64,000 nucleotides of DNA from Chitinophagaceae bacterium (GTDB lineage: Bacteria; Bacteroidota; Bacteroidia; Chitinophagales; Chitinophagaceae): contig CANGIY010000004.1 in the NCBI GenBank assembly GCA_947454235.1, positions 1 through 64,000 of the forward strand, in the 5' to 3' direction. The stretch's first letter is position 1, and each line of letters starts with the position of its first letter. The notes below the pieces were generated by a model. That model worked only from the letters and a program-made list of their open reading frames with translations. It was not told the origin of the DNA and ran no database searches. The position numbers and the translations under genes are program-made. Below are positions 25,846 through 35,384 of this stretch, piece by piece.

Positions 25846-26418
25846 ATGGAAGCATTCACTCATAAACCCGAAATTGACAATAGCTGGACTCTTTTCTTAG
25901 ACAGAGACGGCGTTATAAACGTAGAGTCGGTAGGCTCGTACGTCACCAACTGGGATGAATTCGAATTTTTGGAAGGCGCCCAGGAAGCATTGAGCAATTT
26001 AAACCACATGTTTGGTAACATTGTTGTAGTAACCAATCAGCGTGGGGTAGGCAAGGGCATCATGACAAAAGAAACACTCAAGTCTATTCATAGAAACATG
26101 ATGGATTCGGTACAGGAGCAAGGTGGCCGCATTGATAAAGTTTATTCTTGCACAGCACTTAGCGACGAAGACCATAACCGAAAGCCCAACGTAGGCATGG
26201 GCTATCAGGCTAAAGAAGATTTTCCTGAAATAGACTTTAAGAAAAGCATTATGATTGGTAACAGTATGAGCGACATGGAGTTTGGTAAACGCCTTTCTAT
26301 GCATACCGTATTTATTACCACCAAGCACGAGTTTGAATTACCGCACGATATGATCGATGAACAATATCAATCGCTTTTGTCGTGGTCAAAGACATTGGCT
26401 TCAGCAGTAATTCTATAA
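25846..26418 (+). CDS. HAD-IIIA phosphatase, likely heptose bisphosphatase (GmhB-like)
   Basis: 190 residues. HAD motif I is FLDRDGVIN (nucleophile Asp19, acid Asp21), motif II is VVTNQRGVG, the lysine motif is NRKPNVGM, and motif III is MIGNSMSDMEFG. The operon position after gmhA argues for dephosphorylation of heptose 1,7-bisphosphate. However, the Cys/His zinc loop that classical GmhB has before CRKPxPGM is missing: only SCTALSDEDHNRKP is present. Specificity is therefore inferred from context. The longer frame from 25798 overlaps gmhA and was rejected in favour of the ATG at 25846. Confidence 0.75.
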   Translation: MEAFTHKPEIDNSWTLFLDRDGVINVESVGSYVTNWDEFEFLEGAQEALSNLNHMFGNIVVVTNQRGVGKGIMTKETLKSIHRNMMDSVQEQGGRIDKVYSCTALSDEDHNRKPNVGMGYQAKEDFPEIDFKKSIMIGNSMSDMEFGKRLSMHTVFITTKHEFELPHDMIDEQYQSLLSWSKTLASAVIL

Positions 26419-26566
26419 TAAATCATTCTAAGCGTATGGTTTGGGTATTTCCGGAAAGGGCGATATTCAAACCATATTTTTTTTGCAGTATATTTGACAC
26501 GCAAAAAACACCCACCTTCGTTTGGGTTTAAAAACCTTAGCCGAAGGGTAAATTTTGGATCGTAAA

Positions 26567-27847
26567 ATGGCAATGAAAAATTTAATTTCAGGAAGTTTGG
26601 TACTCGCCGCGCTCATTTCGGCTTCGCAATCACAAGCGCAGAATCAAAGTGCGAATTCGAACAATATTGTGTACACCCAACAATACAAAGAAGGTATGTA
26701 CACAAGTGCGAGTTATGACAATCAGGAATTTACCTTAAACGACTTCTACGAAAACCTTGCACCCTACGGTCAATGGTTGTTTGATGTAAAGTACGGTTAT
26801 GTGTGGAGTCCGAATGTCGATGAAAACTTTAAGCCATATTACACCAACGGTAATTGGGCATTGACCGATTACGGCAATGTTTGGGTATCGAATTACCAAT
26901 GGGGCTGGGCTTGTTTCCATTATGGTCGTTGGAAATTTGACAGCTACTACGGCTGGTTATGGTTTCCGGGTTCCAACTGGGGGCCGGCATGGGTGGCATG
27001 GAAAGAAAGTCTTGGTCACATAGGCTGGGCACCGTTATCTCCCGATTACGAATACAATCCAAAAAATATTGCGGGTTACACTTGCCCTAAAGACTGGTGG
27101 ATATTCATTGATGCAAAATACCTGTATAGCGATAATTATTTCAGGTATTACACGGGGCCATTCGGTAACAGTAAGTTCCTAAAGTCAGCCGAGTCGGTAA
27201 GCAATGAAAGTACATCAGAAGGTATCACGACATTTTCAGGACCTACCCAAATGCAAATGGCTAAGTATGTGGGCAAATCGGTTAGAAAACTCAAATTGCT
27301 GAATTCTGCTTCGCCGCACGCATCGTTCCAGCACAACGATCTGGTGAAAATGTTCAAGCCAATGTACATTAAGCCTACCTATGAGAATGGTGATAAAATT
27401 GTACCGCCTGATTATGTAACACTCACTAAGCCTATTAAAACTGTTGATGATGAAGTGAACGCAAATTCAGGAACGCCTCCGGGTTTCAGGAACGATTTGC
27501 CATCATTGGTGCATACTACTGTTCACCCAACAGAATTGGTGAATAAGCAGGAAGTGAAAAACGAATGGTACGACCAACACCGTGCCGATAAAGCAGAATA
27601 TAAGACAGTCATTAAAACGAATAACCCTGACAAAAAAGGGAGCTACCAATGGAGAAGGAAAACCCTTGCTACATTACCAACGCAAGGCAACCAAATTCCT
27701 GAACCGGTTCCGGTATCAAAGCGCAAGGTTGATGAACCAATTAAAAAGGAACAACATGCCGACCCTGTGCCTGATATCCCAACACCAAATGCAACTGAGC
27801 GTCCGCAGCCTAAACAGAAGCCCGAGCCTTTGCCTGCCGGTCGTTAG
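26567..27847 (+). CDS. Exported tryptophan-rich DUF6600-type protein
   Basis: 426 residues with a signal peptide (MKNLISGSLVLAALISASQSQA, cut before QNQS). Residues about 55-180 carry the aromatic repeat APYGQWLFDVKYGYVWSPNV, NWALTDYGNVWVSNYQWGWA, HYGRWKFD, GWLWFPGSNWGPAWVAWKE and IGWAPLSP, as in DUF6600 proteins. The C-terminal third is Pro/Lys/Glu-rich and probably disordered. Its function is not known; an envelope location is expected. ATGs at 26567 and 26573 are both possible, and the TTG at 26555 is less likely. Confidence 0.75.
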   Translation: MAMKNLISGSLVLAALISASQSQAQNQSANSNNIVYTQQYKEGMYTSASYDNQEFTLNDFYENLAPYGQWLFDVKYGYVWSPNVDENFKPYYTNGNWALTDYGNVWVSNYQWGWACFHYGRWKFDSYYGWLWFPGSNWGPAWVAWKESLGHIGWAPLSPDYEYNPKNIAGYTCPKDWWIFIDAKYLYSDNYFRYYTGPFGNSKFLKSAESVSNESTSEGITTFSGPTQMQMAKYVGKSVRKLKLLNSASPHASFQHNDLVKMFKPMYIKPTYENGDKIVPPDYVTLTKPIKTVDDEVNANSGTPPGFRNDLPSLVHTTVHPTELVNKQEVKNEWYDQHRADKAEYKTVIKTNNPDKKGSYQWRRKTLATLPTQGNQIPEPVPVSKRKVDEPIKKEQHADPVPDIPTPNATERPQPKQKPEPLPAGR

Positions 27848-27978
27848 TTTTTAGCGTGAACATTTCACCATTTCTTGCGTTTTCACAAATCTCGTTTTGT
27901 GGGTTAAAAAGGTATGTTCTGTAACGATTTAGGTGTATTTATTAACACTTTTTATCAACCTTTTTAAGTTGCTTGAGT

Positions 27979-27986
27979 TATCTTTG
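27979..27986 (+). promoter_or_regulatory. -7 box of the tamB-like gene
   Basis: TATCTTTG, 20 nt before the TTG start at 28007. Confidence 0.6.
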
Positions 27987-28006
27987 TCAGGAACTAGGGA
28001 AAGGAT

Positions 28007-31000
28007 TTGCTGAAACGTGTCCAGAAAATTTTTGTTCGAACAGTACTTACCATTGTAGGGCTGTTACTCTTAACGTTGGTATTGCTCAATACACCACCGG
28101 TACAGCATTTTTTGGCTCAGAAAGTCGTACAAACACTTTCGAAAAAGTTGAAAACTGAAGTTGCCCTTAAAACCGTTCATGTAGATTTACTTTATCGGCT
28201 TAAGTTGGAAGGACTTCTGATTAAAGACCTGCAAAAAGATACTCTATTGTACGCAGGGGAAGCTGGTGTCCGCCTCACCGATTGGTTCTTTTTTCATGAC
28301 AAACCGGTTATCAAGTATCTGGGGCTGGAAAAAACGCGTATCAATTTACATTGTCTTGGTAAAACCAGCGAATGGAACTACGACTTCATCAGTCGCGCAT
28401 TTGCAAGTTCCGACACTTCTACGAAAAGCTCAGGAGGCATGGAGTTTGACTTGCAGAAAGTGGTACTGGATGATGTAGGGTTCTTTTATGGCGATTCGTG
28501 GTACGGAATGAACTTTGATGTCAAAGTAGGGCACTTTGTACTCGATGCTAAAGGAATTGATTACAAGCGAAAAATAATCAATATGGACGACGTTGATGGG
28601 AAGAATACCCTTATCTCGTTGTTGATGTATGAACAGAACAAACCCAAAAGAGATCCAAATCTGCCTGTTGAAATAGATACTACTCCGTTTAACTCAACGG
28701 GGTGGCAGGTTAAGGTCAGCAGTCTGAAACTAGATAATTGTGGCTTCAACCTTACTATGAATGATAAGGTGCCCATTCCTGATTTGTTCGATGAAAATCA
28801 CCTGATTATTTCGAAAATAAAAACACAGATTAAGGATATCTCAGTTGTTGGTGATACCATTACCGGCGATGCGCTTTCGTTGTATGCGCATGAGCGTTGC
28901 GGTATTACTATAAAGCAAATGAAGGCACATGTCACGGTATCGCCTGTTGCAAGTGTCTGTTCTAACCTTTACTTAGAGTTGAACCACAGCAAAATTGGCA
29001 ATTACTACGCCATGCATTATAAAAGGTTCCCGAACTTTCTGGAGTACATGGATAGCGTTGTGATGGTAGGCAGGCTTGACAATGCCTATATTGACACCCG
29101 CGATATTGCTTTTTTTGCACCTGAGATGAAGTCTATTCCGGGAGCAGTGCATATTACTGGTCATGGCAAGGGCACAGTCGCCAATCTTGAGGGGCATGTG
29201 TCGCATTGTACCGACGGCTTTTCTACCGTTAAAGGCGATATGACCATGAAGGGTTTGCCAGATGTTTACAAGACTTATACCGTATTTAAAAACATTGACC
29301 TTGTTACCAACGGAAATGGTATTTATGAACAGTTTCCTTCTTTAAGAGGAAACAAGGATGTAACCTTTGAAAAGTTGACAAATGCACATTTTCAGGGAAG
29401 TTATGAAGGGCATTTTGATTCGTTTCATGTAGCGGGTTATTTGCAAAGTAATCTTGGTAATGTAAAGCCGGACGTCACAATGTGGATACCACATTTCAGT
29501 ACCGATAAGTCGCGCTACTCAGGAAAAATAGTGACAGAAAAGGCAGACATCTCGGCGATATTGCCTGGCACGCCGCTGAAAAATCTGACACTCGATGAGC
29601 AATTTACAGGATCGTCTTTTAATGCTGATAGTGCCAGTGTAACCATTAACGGTGCTGTAGCAGAGCTTGAGGTAAACGGGTATAACTATAGAAATATCAG
29701 TACTGATGGAAAGTTAAGTAAGAAGCAGTTTTTGGGAAAGGTATTGGTAGATGACCCGAATCTGGCGTTGGAGTTTGACGGGCGTATAGATTTCAATAAC
29801 CCCAAAGAAGTGGTGTTGAACAGCAATGCCCACCTTTTGTATGCCGACTTGAAAGCACTGAAGCTTACCAATGATTCTATGACTACTTCTGCCGACTTTG
29901 ACCTGAACTTCAGAGGGGGCAATGTAGATAATTTCCTGGGGTATGCGAGGTTATACAATATAGACCTGAAGCGTAAGGGGCATAGACTGAATGTTGATTC
30001 GGTGAACTTTAATGTTGGGTTTGGCACCAATGGAACGAAGAAAATGACTGTTGAAAGCAATGACATTATTGCCTACATCAATGGTAATTATGCTATAACG
30101 TCTTTGCCGGCAACGTTCCAGTATTACTTGCACAATTACATTCCAAACTACATCAATTTACCTTTACACAAACCGGAAAATCAGGATATTGATTTTACAG
30201 TCAGAACAAGAAATATTGATAGTTTACTGGCCGTTGTTTGGGATGGTATAAGTGGTTTTGATAATTCAGTTATTAAGGGTTCGTTGAATACCGACAATCA
30301 AAAACTAGTTTTTGATTTGAAGGTGCCGCAGGGTAGTGTAGGTGTTTTCAACATGGAAGATATCTCCATGACTGCGTTGGGAAATTCGGATGCCATTGCT
30401 TTATCAACCAATATTGAACATTTTAAAATTGGAGATGGGCTTGTGAATAGTTCGTTGAGTCTAACAACTACCGTTGCAAACGATTCACTCAATTTTACTC
30501 TAGGCACTGTTTCCCCAGACACAACGAATACACTTGTATTAAAAGGGTATGTGGTGGCTCATGCTGATTCGCTATTTCTGTCTGTACTTCCTTCTGATTT
30601 TTATATGAACAAAGTTCATTGGGATATTGGTGGAGGTAGCAAAGTAACGTATTCAAAGGACTACTTGTTTTTTGAAAAAATCAATCTTTCATCAGGGCTT
30701 CAAAAGATTTCGGCCGGGTCAACAATGGTGTCAAACGATGCAGTGTTGAAGGTGTTTACCGAAAACCTTGATTTGTCACAAATTGGGGCTTTAGCAGGTT
30801 TCAGAGACTATCAACCCGATGGTAGAATCAATGGCACTGTGCAAATGGAGCAGTTTTTCCATAACTTTAAGACAACGGTAAATTTAAGGGCATCTCATGT
30901 CACTTTAGGAACTGATACTGTTGGAGATATTAAAGCCATTGGTAGTTATACTTCAGGAGGAAAATTACTGTCGTTTGACCCTGAAACTGGTGTATACCGC

Positions 31001-32785
31001 GACAATTCTTCTATCAATTTTGCAGGTTTAATGTCATTCGATCAGGCAACAAATCAGAAAATGGATGGTTTGGTGAGCTTTAAAAATACACCTGTTTCGT
31101 GGGCTGATCCATTTCTTACAGGCATATTGAGCAAACTTCAAGGTACTGTCAATGGTCAGGTGGCCTTCAGGGGAACTTCCAATCATCCCGACATAACCGG
31201 TCTACTGGCACTCAATAAAGGTGGCTGCAAGCTCGATTACATGGGTACAACTTATACCGTGCCCTTTGCATCAATTGGTTTGAATAATTCGAAGATATAC
31301 TGGAAAGACGTGCAGGTTTACGATGTGTTCAATAATAGGGGTACTATCAATGGCTATTTTTCTCATGAGAATTTCAGGAACTGGCAAATGTACATTAGCG
31401 CGCGCTCTGAAAAGATTGAAGCGATGCGCCTTACCCCGGCTGAGAATAGCATCGTATATGGAAATGTGATTGCATCAATGGATTCGTTTACTGTGACCGG
31501 TCCGTTGAACTTCATACATCTTCATGCATACAATGTTGCTCCGGCTGCTAAGTCACACATCTATATGCCTGTGCTTACTGGTGGAGATGTAAATACCTAC
31601 AGCTATGTTTCTTTCAAAAACTACGGTCGCCCTCAGGATAAGCCAAAGCATATTTCTCCGTTTAAACTTGACCTGAACATTGACGCAAATTTGAACAATT
31701 TGGCGCAGATGACCATAGTGTTAGACCCGCTTTCAGGAGATGCAATCACTGCACGCGGAGATGGCAACATTCAACTTTCGGTACCGGCAAATAATGATGT
31801 GCGCATTAATGGGATTTACACCATCAACGATGGTAACTACACTTTCTCATTCAAGAACCTCATTTACAGGGAATTTGCATTGAACCAAGGTAGTATTATC
31901 AATTTCGTGGGGTCGTTCTATCAAACCGTGCTGGATGTAAATGCAAGTTATGTGAAAAAAATAAGGCTGAATGAGCTGCTGAATGCCGATGAATTACGTT
32001 CGCTTGACCCTACCGAGGTTGCAGATGCAAAAACCCAGCAGCCTGTAAATGTACTGATGCACATGAAGGGTACACTCAGCAACCCAATATTGTCATTCAA
32101 TATGGAACTGCCTGAAAAACACTCGGTGGGTACATATGCATATAACAAACTGATGCGCATTGATGGCGATGAACAGAGAAAGCTGGAGCAGGTAGGATCA
32201 CTGTTATTAATTGGTACTTTAATTCCCTCTGACGGTTTAGGCGGTAACTCGGCTCTTTCAGGTACAATTAATAATGCGAGTCAGGTGATTTCAAATCTTT
32301 CTTCGGTAGGCTTGACAAGCCTTGCAACTAAACTTACAGGCGACGATAAGTTGAATGTGGACGTTAAGTACAATAACTACAACTACAGCGATCTTTCGTT
32401 GGGAACTGGTGGTGCAATCAATCGTAATTTGGTGAAAGTTGGGGTGAGTCATCCGTTTTTGAACGATAAACTCACTGTGGAGTTAGGTAGCTCGTCAGAT
32501 TGGGGGCGTTCTTCATCGAGCACCAACAATACATTTAATATCACAGGCGACTTTAAAATACAATATGCGCTTACCGACGTAGGTAATTTGCGTCTGAATG
32601 CATTCAGAACAAGTGACTATGATGTTACGCTTGATAAAGACATCACTCGTGGAGGTGTGGGCATAAGCTGGCGCAAAGCATTTGATAATTTCGACGAACT
32701 GATGCGCAGCAAGCGTTATGCCTTAAAACAAAAAGAGCAATTCCTGCACAGAAACACTACATCTGATACTGGTAAAGGGCACTAA
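28007..32785 (+). CDS. tamB: TamB-like translocation/assembly module protein (DUF490)
   Basis: 1592 residues. A single N-terminal TM helix (TVLTIVGLLLLTLVLLN) is followed by a very long beta-rich periplasmic rod of AsmA/TamB repeats. The C-terminal DUF490/TamB domain (about 1250-1560) has ITARGDGNIQLSVPANNDVR, then GIYTINDGNYTFSF, LNQGSIINFVG and VGVSHPFLNDKLTVELGSS. Such proteins bridge the inner and outer membranes and are implicated in lipid transport and barrel assembly; a TamA partner is not in this window. No ATG lies near the helix. The TTG at 28007 is placed 20 nt after a good -7 box and gives MLKRVQKIFVRT. Confidence 0.9.
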   Translation: MLKRVQKIFVRTVLTIVGLLLLTLVLLNTPPVQHFLAQKVVQTLSKKLKTEVALKTVHVDLLYRLKLEGLLIKDLQKDTLLYAGEAGVRLTDWFFFHDKPVIKYLGLEKTRINLHCLGKTSEWNYDFISRAFASSDTSTKSSGGMEFDLQKVVLDDVGFFYGDSWYGMNFDVKVGHFVLDAKGIDYKRKIINMDDVDGKNTLISLLMYEQNKPKRDPNLPVEIDTTPFNSTGWQVKVSSLKLDNCGFNLTMNDKVPIPDLFDENHLIISKIKTQIKDISVVGDTITGDALSLYAHERCGITIKQMKAHVTVSPVASVCSNLYLELNHSKIGNYYAMHYKRFPNFLEYMDSVVMVGRLDNAYIDTRDIAFFAPEMKSIPGAVHITGHGKGTVANLEGHVSHCTDGFSTVKGDMTMKGLPDVYKTYTVFKNIDLVTNGNGIYEQFPSLRGNKDVTFEKLTNAHFQGSYEGHFDSFHVAGYLQSNLGNVKPDVTMWIPHFSTDKSRYSGKIVTEKADISAILPGTPLKNLTLDEQFTGSSFNADSASVTINGAVAELEVNGYNYRNISTDGKLSKKQFLGKVLVDDPNLALEFDGRIDFNNPKEVVLNSNAHLLYADLKALKLTNDSMTTSADFDLNFRGGNVDNFLGYARLYNIDLKRKGHRLNVDSVNFNVGFGTNGTKKMTVESNDIIAYINGNYAITSLPATFQYYLHNYIPNYINLPLHKPENQDIDFTVRTRNIDSLLAVVWDGISGFDNSVIKGSLNTDNQKLVFDLKVPQGSVGVFNMEDISMTALGNSDAIALSTNIEHFKIGDGLVNSSLSLTTTVANDSLNFTLGTVSPDTTNTLVLKGYVVAHADSLFLSVLPSDFYMNKVHWDIGGGSKVTYSKDYLFFEKINLSSGLQKISAGSTMVSNDAVLKVFTENLDLSQIGALAGFRDYQPDGRINGTVQMEQFFHNFKTTVNLRASHVTLGTDTVGDIKAIGSYTSGGKLLSFDPETGVYRDNSSINFAGLMSFDQATNQKMDGLVSFKNTPVSWADPFLTGILSKLQGTVNGQVAFRGTSNHPDITGLLALNKGGCKLDYMGTTYTVPFASIGLNNSKIYWKDVQVYDVFNNRGTINGYFSHENFRNWQMYISARSEKIEAMRLTPAENSIVYGNVIASMDSFTVTGPLNFIHLHAYNVAPAAKSHIYMPVLTGGDVNTYSYVSFKNYGRPQDKPKHISPFKLDLNIDANLNNLAQMTIVLDPLSGDAITARGDGNIQLSVPANNDVRINGIYTINDGNYTFSFKNLIYREFALNQGSIINFVGSFYQTVLDVNASYVKKIRLNELLNADELRSLDPTEVADAKTQQPVNVLMHMKGTLSNPILSFNMELPEKHSVGTYAYNKLMRIDGDEQRKLEQVGSLLLIGTLIPSDGLGGNSALSGTINNASQVISNLSSVGLTSLATKLTGDDKLNVDVKYNNYNYSDLSLGTGGAINRNLVKVGVSHPFLNDKLTVELGSSSDWGRSSSSTNNTFNITGDFKIQYALTDVGNLRLNAFRTSDYDVTLDKDITRGGVGISWRKAFDNFDELMRSKRYALKQKEQFLHRNTTSDTGKGH

Positions 32786-32857
32786 GGAACGATGAATAAA
32801 TAAAGTATACCATCTTACTTGTGCTTTCCCATTTTTGCTTTGTTGAAAAAGTCTTTA

Positions 32858-32875
32858 TTCCGAATACTTTCGGAA
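32858..32875. terminator. Weak hairpin after tamB
   Basis: TTCCGAA (32858-32864) pairs with TTCGGAA (32869-32875). No T-run follows directly, so terminator function is uncertain. Confidence 0.35.
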
Positions 32876-32976
32876 GGCAGATTTTTCGCCTTGCAAAAAA
32901 GAAAAATAACTGCGCAATTTGATACACTTTATTGATTCAACGTTTCTAAATCATTTTCTCACTATTTTTAATCAAT

Positions 32977-32984
32977 TACCTTTG
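32977..32984 (+). promoter_or_regulatory. -7 box of ccmB, leaderless start
   Basis: TACCTTTG ends 5 nt before the ATG at 32990, so the transcript should begin at or next to the start codon. Confidence 0.65.
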
Positions 32985-32989
32985 CGCCC

Positions 32990-33643
32990 ATGGCATCACC
33001 CTTTCTAACGCTGGTTAAAAAAGATGTGTTGATTGAATGGCGGCAAAAGCACACGCTTTTTGGTGTATTGTTGTATGTGGGTGGAACAGTGTTCGTTGTG
33101 TACATGATGAACGGGCAGCCCGAAGCAAAGATTTGGAATGCCTTATTTTGGCTCACTCAGTTGTTTGTTGCGGTTAACTCTGTTGCTAAGTCATTTCTTC
33201 AGGAGCCGCCCCACCGATTCCGATATTACTATTCCATTGTTGGTCCGGTACATTTCATGCTGGCGAAAATGGTGTATTCTATCATATTGATGTTGGTAAT
33301 GAATCTGGTGTCATTGCTTCTGTTTTCAATATTGCTGGGTTGGCCACTCACCAATGGCTTGTTGTTCATTCTTATATCATCGGTAGGTAGTTTAAGCCTG
33401 AGTGCGGTTTATACTTTCCTTTCTGCAATTGCAGCACGTGCCCAACAAAACTCGGCTTTAATGGCGATTCTTGGATTCCCACTGGTAACACCTTTATTGC
33501 TAATTTTGAGTAAGTTGGCGGTGGTTGCTTTAAGCCCGGTTTATACAACAGGCTGGGGGAGTCTGGCAATGGTGTTGGTTGGGCTTGATGTGCTGATTAT
33601 TGCACTTGGGGTTATTTTGTTTCCTTTCCTGTGGCAGGAATAA
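32990..33643 (+). CDS. ccmB: Haem exporter permease CcmB
   Basis: 217 residues with six predicted TM helices and the CcmB features: LVKKDVLIEWRQKHTLFGVLL at the N-terminus, FWLTQLFVAVNSVAKSFLQE in the second helix region, and SALMAILGFPLVTPLLLILS. It is the membrane subunit of the CcmABCD ABC system for c-type cytochrome maturation. Neither ccmA nor ccmC/ccsA is adjacent: tamB is upstream and an opposite-strand gene follows 1 nt after the stop. The other subunits must be elsewhere. Confidence 0.88.
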   Translation: MASPFLTLVKKDVLIEWRQKHTLFGVLLYVGGTVFVVYMMNGQPEAKIWNALFWLTQLFVAVNSVAKSFLQEPPHRFRYYYSIVGPVHFMLAKMVYSIILMLVMNLVSLLLFSILLGWPLTNGLLFILISSVGSLSLSAVYTFLSAIAARAQQNSALMAILGFPLVTPLLLILSKLAVVALSPVYTTGWGSLAMVLVGLDVLIIALGVILFPFLWQE

Positions 33644-33644
33644 A

Positions 33645-34127
33645 TCAGGGGTAGTTTACCTGATCGAAAGTATGAGTCACTTTAGGTATCACTAATTCAT
33701 TCTTCTTATTCCCTTCGTGGTATTGTAAAAGCGCGACGCCTTTGTAGTTTTTTATAGGGGCCTTGCTTGCGCTTTCGTTGCCTACATTTGGGTATTGTAC
33801 TTCGTCATAAGATACCTGCAGGCGCATAGCCGCCATAGTGAGTTTTCCCTTTTTAGTAACCACAACGTTTGATGATGGCGACTGCGGCATAAAAATCTGA
33901 AACTTCCTTTGTCCTACCCAAATGGTATCGAGTATAATATCTTTCTTTTTTGTGGGATAGCTGAACGTGATATTATAATGCGTGCCTCGTTTTCCTGCAA
34001 CGCCACCAGCCCAATCTTGTTTTGTACACTCCACCACTTTTACCGATTGGGCAAAAAGATGAATACCCGGAAGCAGGAGCATTCCGGGTATTATAAATAG
34101 CTTTATGGCAGAGGCTAATTGTTTCAT
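33645..34127 (-). CDS. Exported hypothetical protein
   Basis: 160 residues. An N-terminal signal peptide (KLFIIPGMLLLPGIHLFA, cut before QSVKV) precedes a beta-rich domain with one cysteine (VVECTKQDW). I recognise no family. Segments such as HYNITFSYPTKKKDIILDTI and LTMAAMRLQVSYDEVQYPN suggest an immunoglobulin-like or small beta-sandwich protein. It ends 1 nt from the convergent ccmB and starts 22 nt before the ychF stop on the same strand. It may therefore follow ychF in one transcript. Confidence 0.6.
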   Translation of the reverse strand: MKQLASAIKLFIIPGMLLLPGIHLFAQSVKVVECTKQDWAGGVAGKRGTHYNITFSYPTKKKDIILDTIWVGQRKFQIFMPQSPSSNVVVTKKGKLTMAAMRLQVSYDEVQYPNVGNESASKAPIKNYKGVALLQYHEGNKKNELVIPKVTHTFDQVNYP

Positions 34128-34149
34128 TTTGCCCTCTAAGTATATTTAA

Positions 34150-35250
34150 TTAAACGTTGAAACGGAAGTGCATTACATCGCCATCTTGTACAATGTACTC
34201 TTTTCCTTCAATGCGCAACTTACCATTTTCGCGGCATGCTGCTTCGTTTTTGTAATGAATAAAGTCGTTGTAAGCAATAACTTCGGCTTTGATGAAACCC
34301 TTTTCAAAATCGGTGTGAATTACACTAGCCGCTTGTGGTGCTTTCCAGTTACGCTGAATAGTCCATGCTCTTACTTCCTGTACACCTGCGGTGAAGTAAG
34401 TAATCAGGTTCAACAATTTGTAAGCAGAACGAATCAAGCGATTCAAGCCCGGTTCAGTCAAACCATATTCTGAAAGGAACATGAGTTTATCCTCGTCAGT
34501 CTCCATTTCTGAAATTTGGGCTTCAATAGAGTTGTTCATCACAATCACTTCAGCACCTTCTTCATGCGCTACTTTCTTAAGTGCTTCTGAATATTTATTA
34601 CCGGTAAGCAATGCAGCTTCATCAACGTTAGCTACATAAAGCACAGGTTTTTCTGTCAATAAAAACAGGTCAGCAATCGCTTCTCTGTCTTCGCCTTCGA
34701 GTTGTAACGAACGAATATTTTTGCCTTCACCAAGTGTATTTTTGCAGTCCACAAGCACATCAAGTGCACGTTTAGCTTTCGCATCACCCGATTTAGCTTG
34801 TTTTTCTATGCGGCCAATTTTCCTTTCTACACTGTCGAGGTCTTTCAACTGAAGCTCAGTGTCAATGATTTCTTTATCACTTACCGGGTTGATTTCGCCC
34901 TCTTCGCGCAAGATGTTTTCATCTTCAAAACACCTGATAACGTGTACAATTGCATCAACTTCCCTGATATTGGCAAGGAATTTATTGCCAAGTCCTTCGC
35001 CCTTGCTCGCACCTTTCACGAGGCCGGCAATGTCCACAAATTCTATTGTTGTTGGTACAGTGCGTTGAGGTTGAACGAGTTCAGCCAATTTCGCCATACG
35101 CTCATCCGGAACGTCTACTTGTCCTACATTGGGTTCAATTGTGCAAAATCTGTAATTGGAAGCCTGAGCTTTAGCGCTGTTACTAACAGCATTAAAAAGC
35201 GTTGATTTTCCTACGTTGGGCAATCCTACGATGCCTACCTGTAAAGCCAT
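34150..35250 (-). CDS. ychF: YchF/Ola1-family redox-regulated ATPase
   Basis: 366 residues, the usual length. G1 is GLPNVGKST near the N-terminus, G3 is DIAGLVKGASKGEGLG, and the NxxE variant of G4, NVDE, marks ATP rather than GTP preference. The TGS domain lies at the C-terminus (VIHTDFEKGFIKAEVIAYND). YchF binds ribosomes and takes part in stress responses. The open frame extends 94 codons upstream but that part overlaps the promoter and has no homology; the ATG at 35248-35250 (MALQVGIVGLPN) is correct. Confidence 0.95.
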   Translation of the reverse strand: MALQVGIVGLPNVGKSTLFNAVSNSAKAQASNYRFCTIEPNVGQVDVPDERMAKLAELVQPQRTVPTTIEFVDIAGLVKGASKGEGLGNKFLANIREVDAIVHVIRCFEDENILREEGEINPVSDKEIIDTELQLKDLDSVERKIGRIEKQAKSGDAKAKRALDVLVDCKNTLGEGKNIRSLQLEGEDREAIADLFLLTEKPVLYVANVDEAALLTGNKYSEALKKVAHEEGAEVIVMNNSIEAQISEMETDEDKLMFLSEYGLTEPGLNRLIRSAYKLLNLITYFTAGVQEVRAWTIQRNWKAPQAASVIHTDFEKGFIKAEVIAYNDFIHYKNEAACRENGKLRIEGKEYIVQDGDVMHFRFNV

Positions 35251-35272
35251 GTTAGAGTTGAAAAATTTTTCG

Positions 35273-35280
35273 CAAAGGTA
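35273..35280 (-). promoter_or_regulatory. -7 box of ychF
   Basis: TACCTTTG on the minus strand, 22 nt before the ATG. Confidence 0.6.
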
Positions 35281-35384
35281 ATCATATCCCTTTGTATTTG
35301 AGTGCTTGAAAAATACTCGTGGCTCATGTTGTTGAAACTGCATCAATATCAATGACTCAGCATCGTTTTCAACACGCCGAAAAC

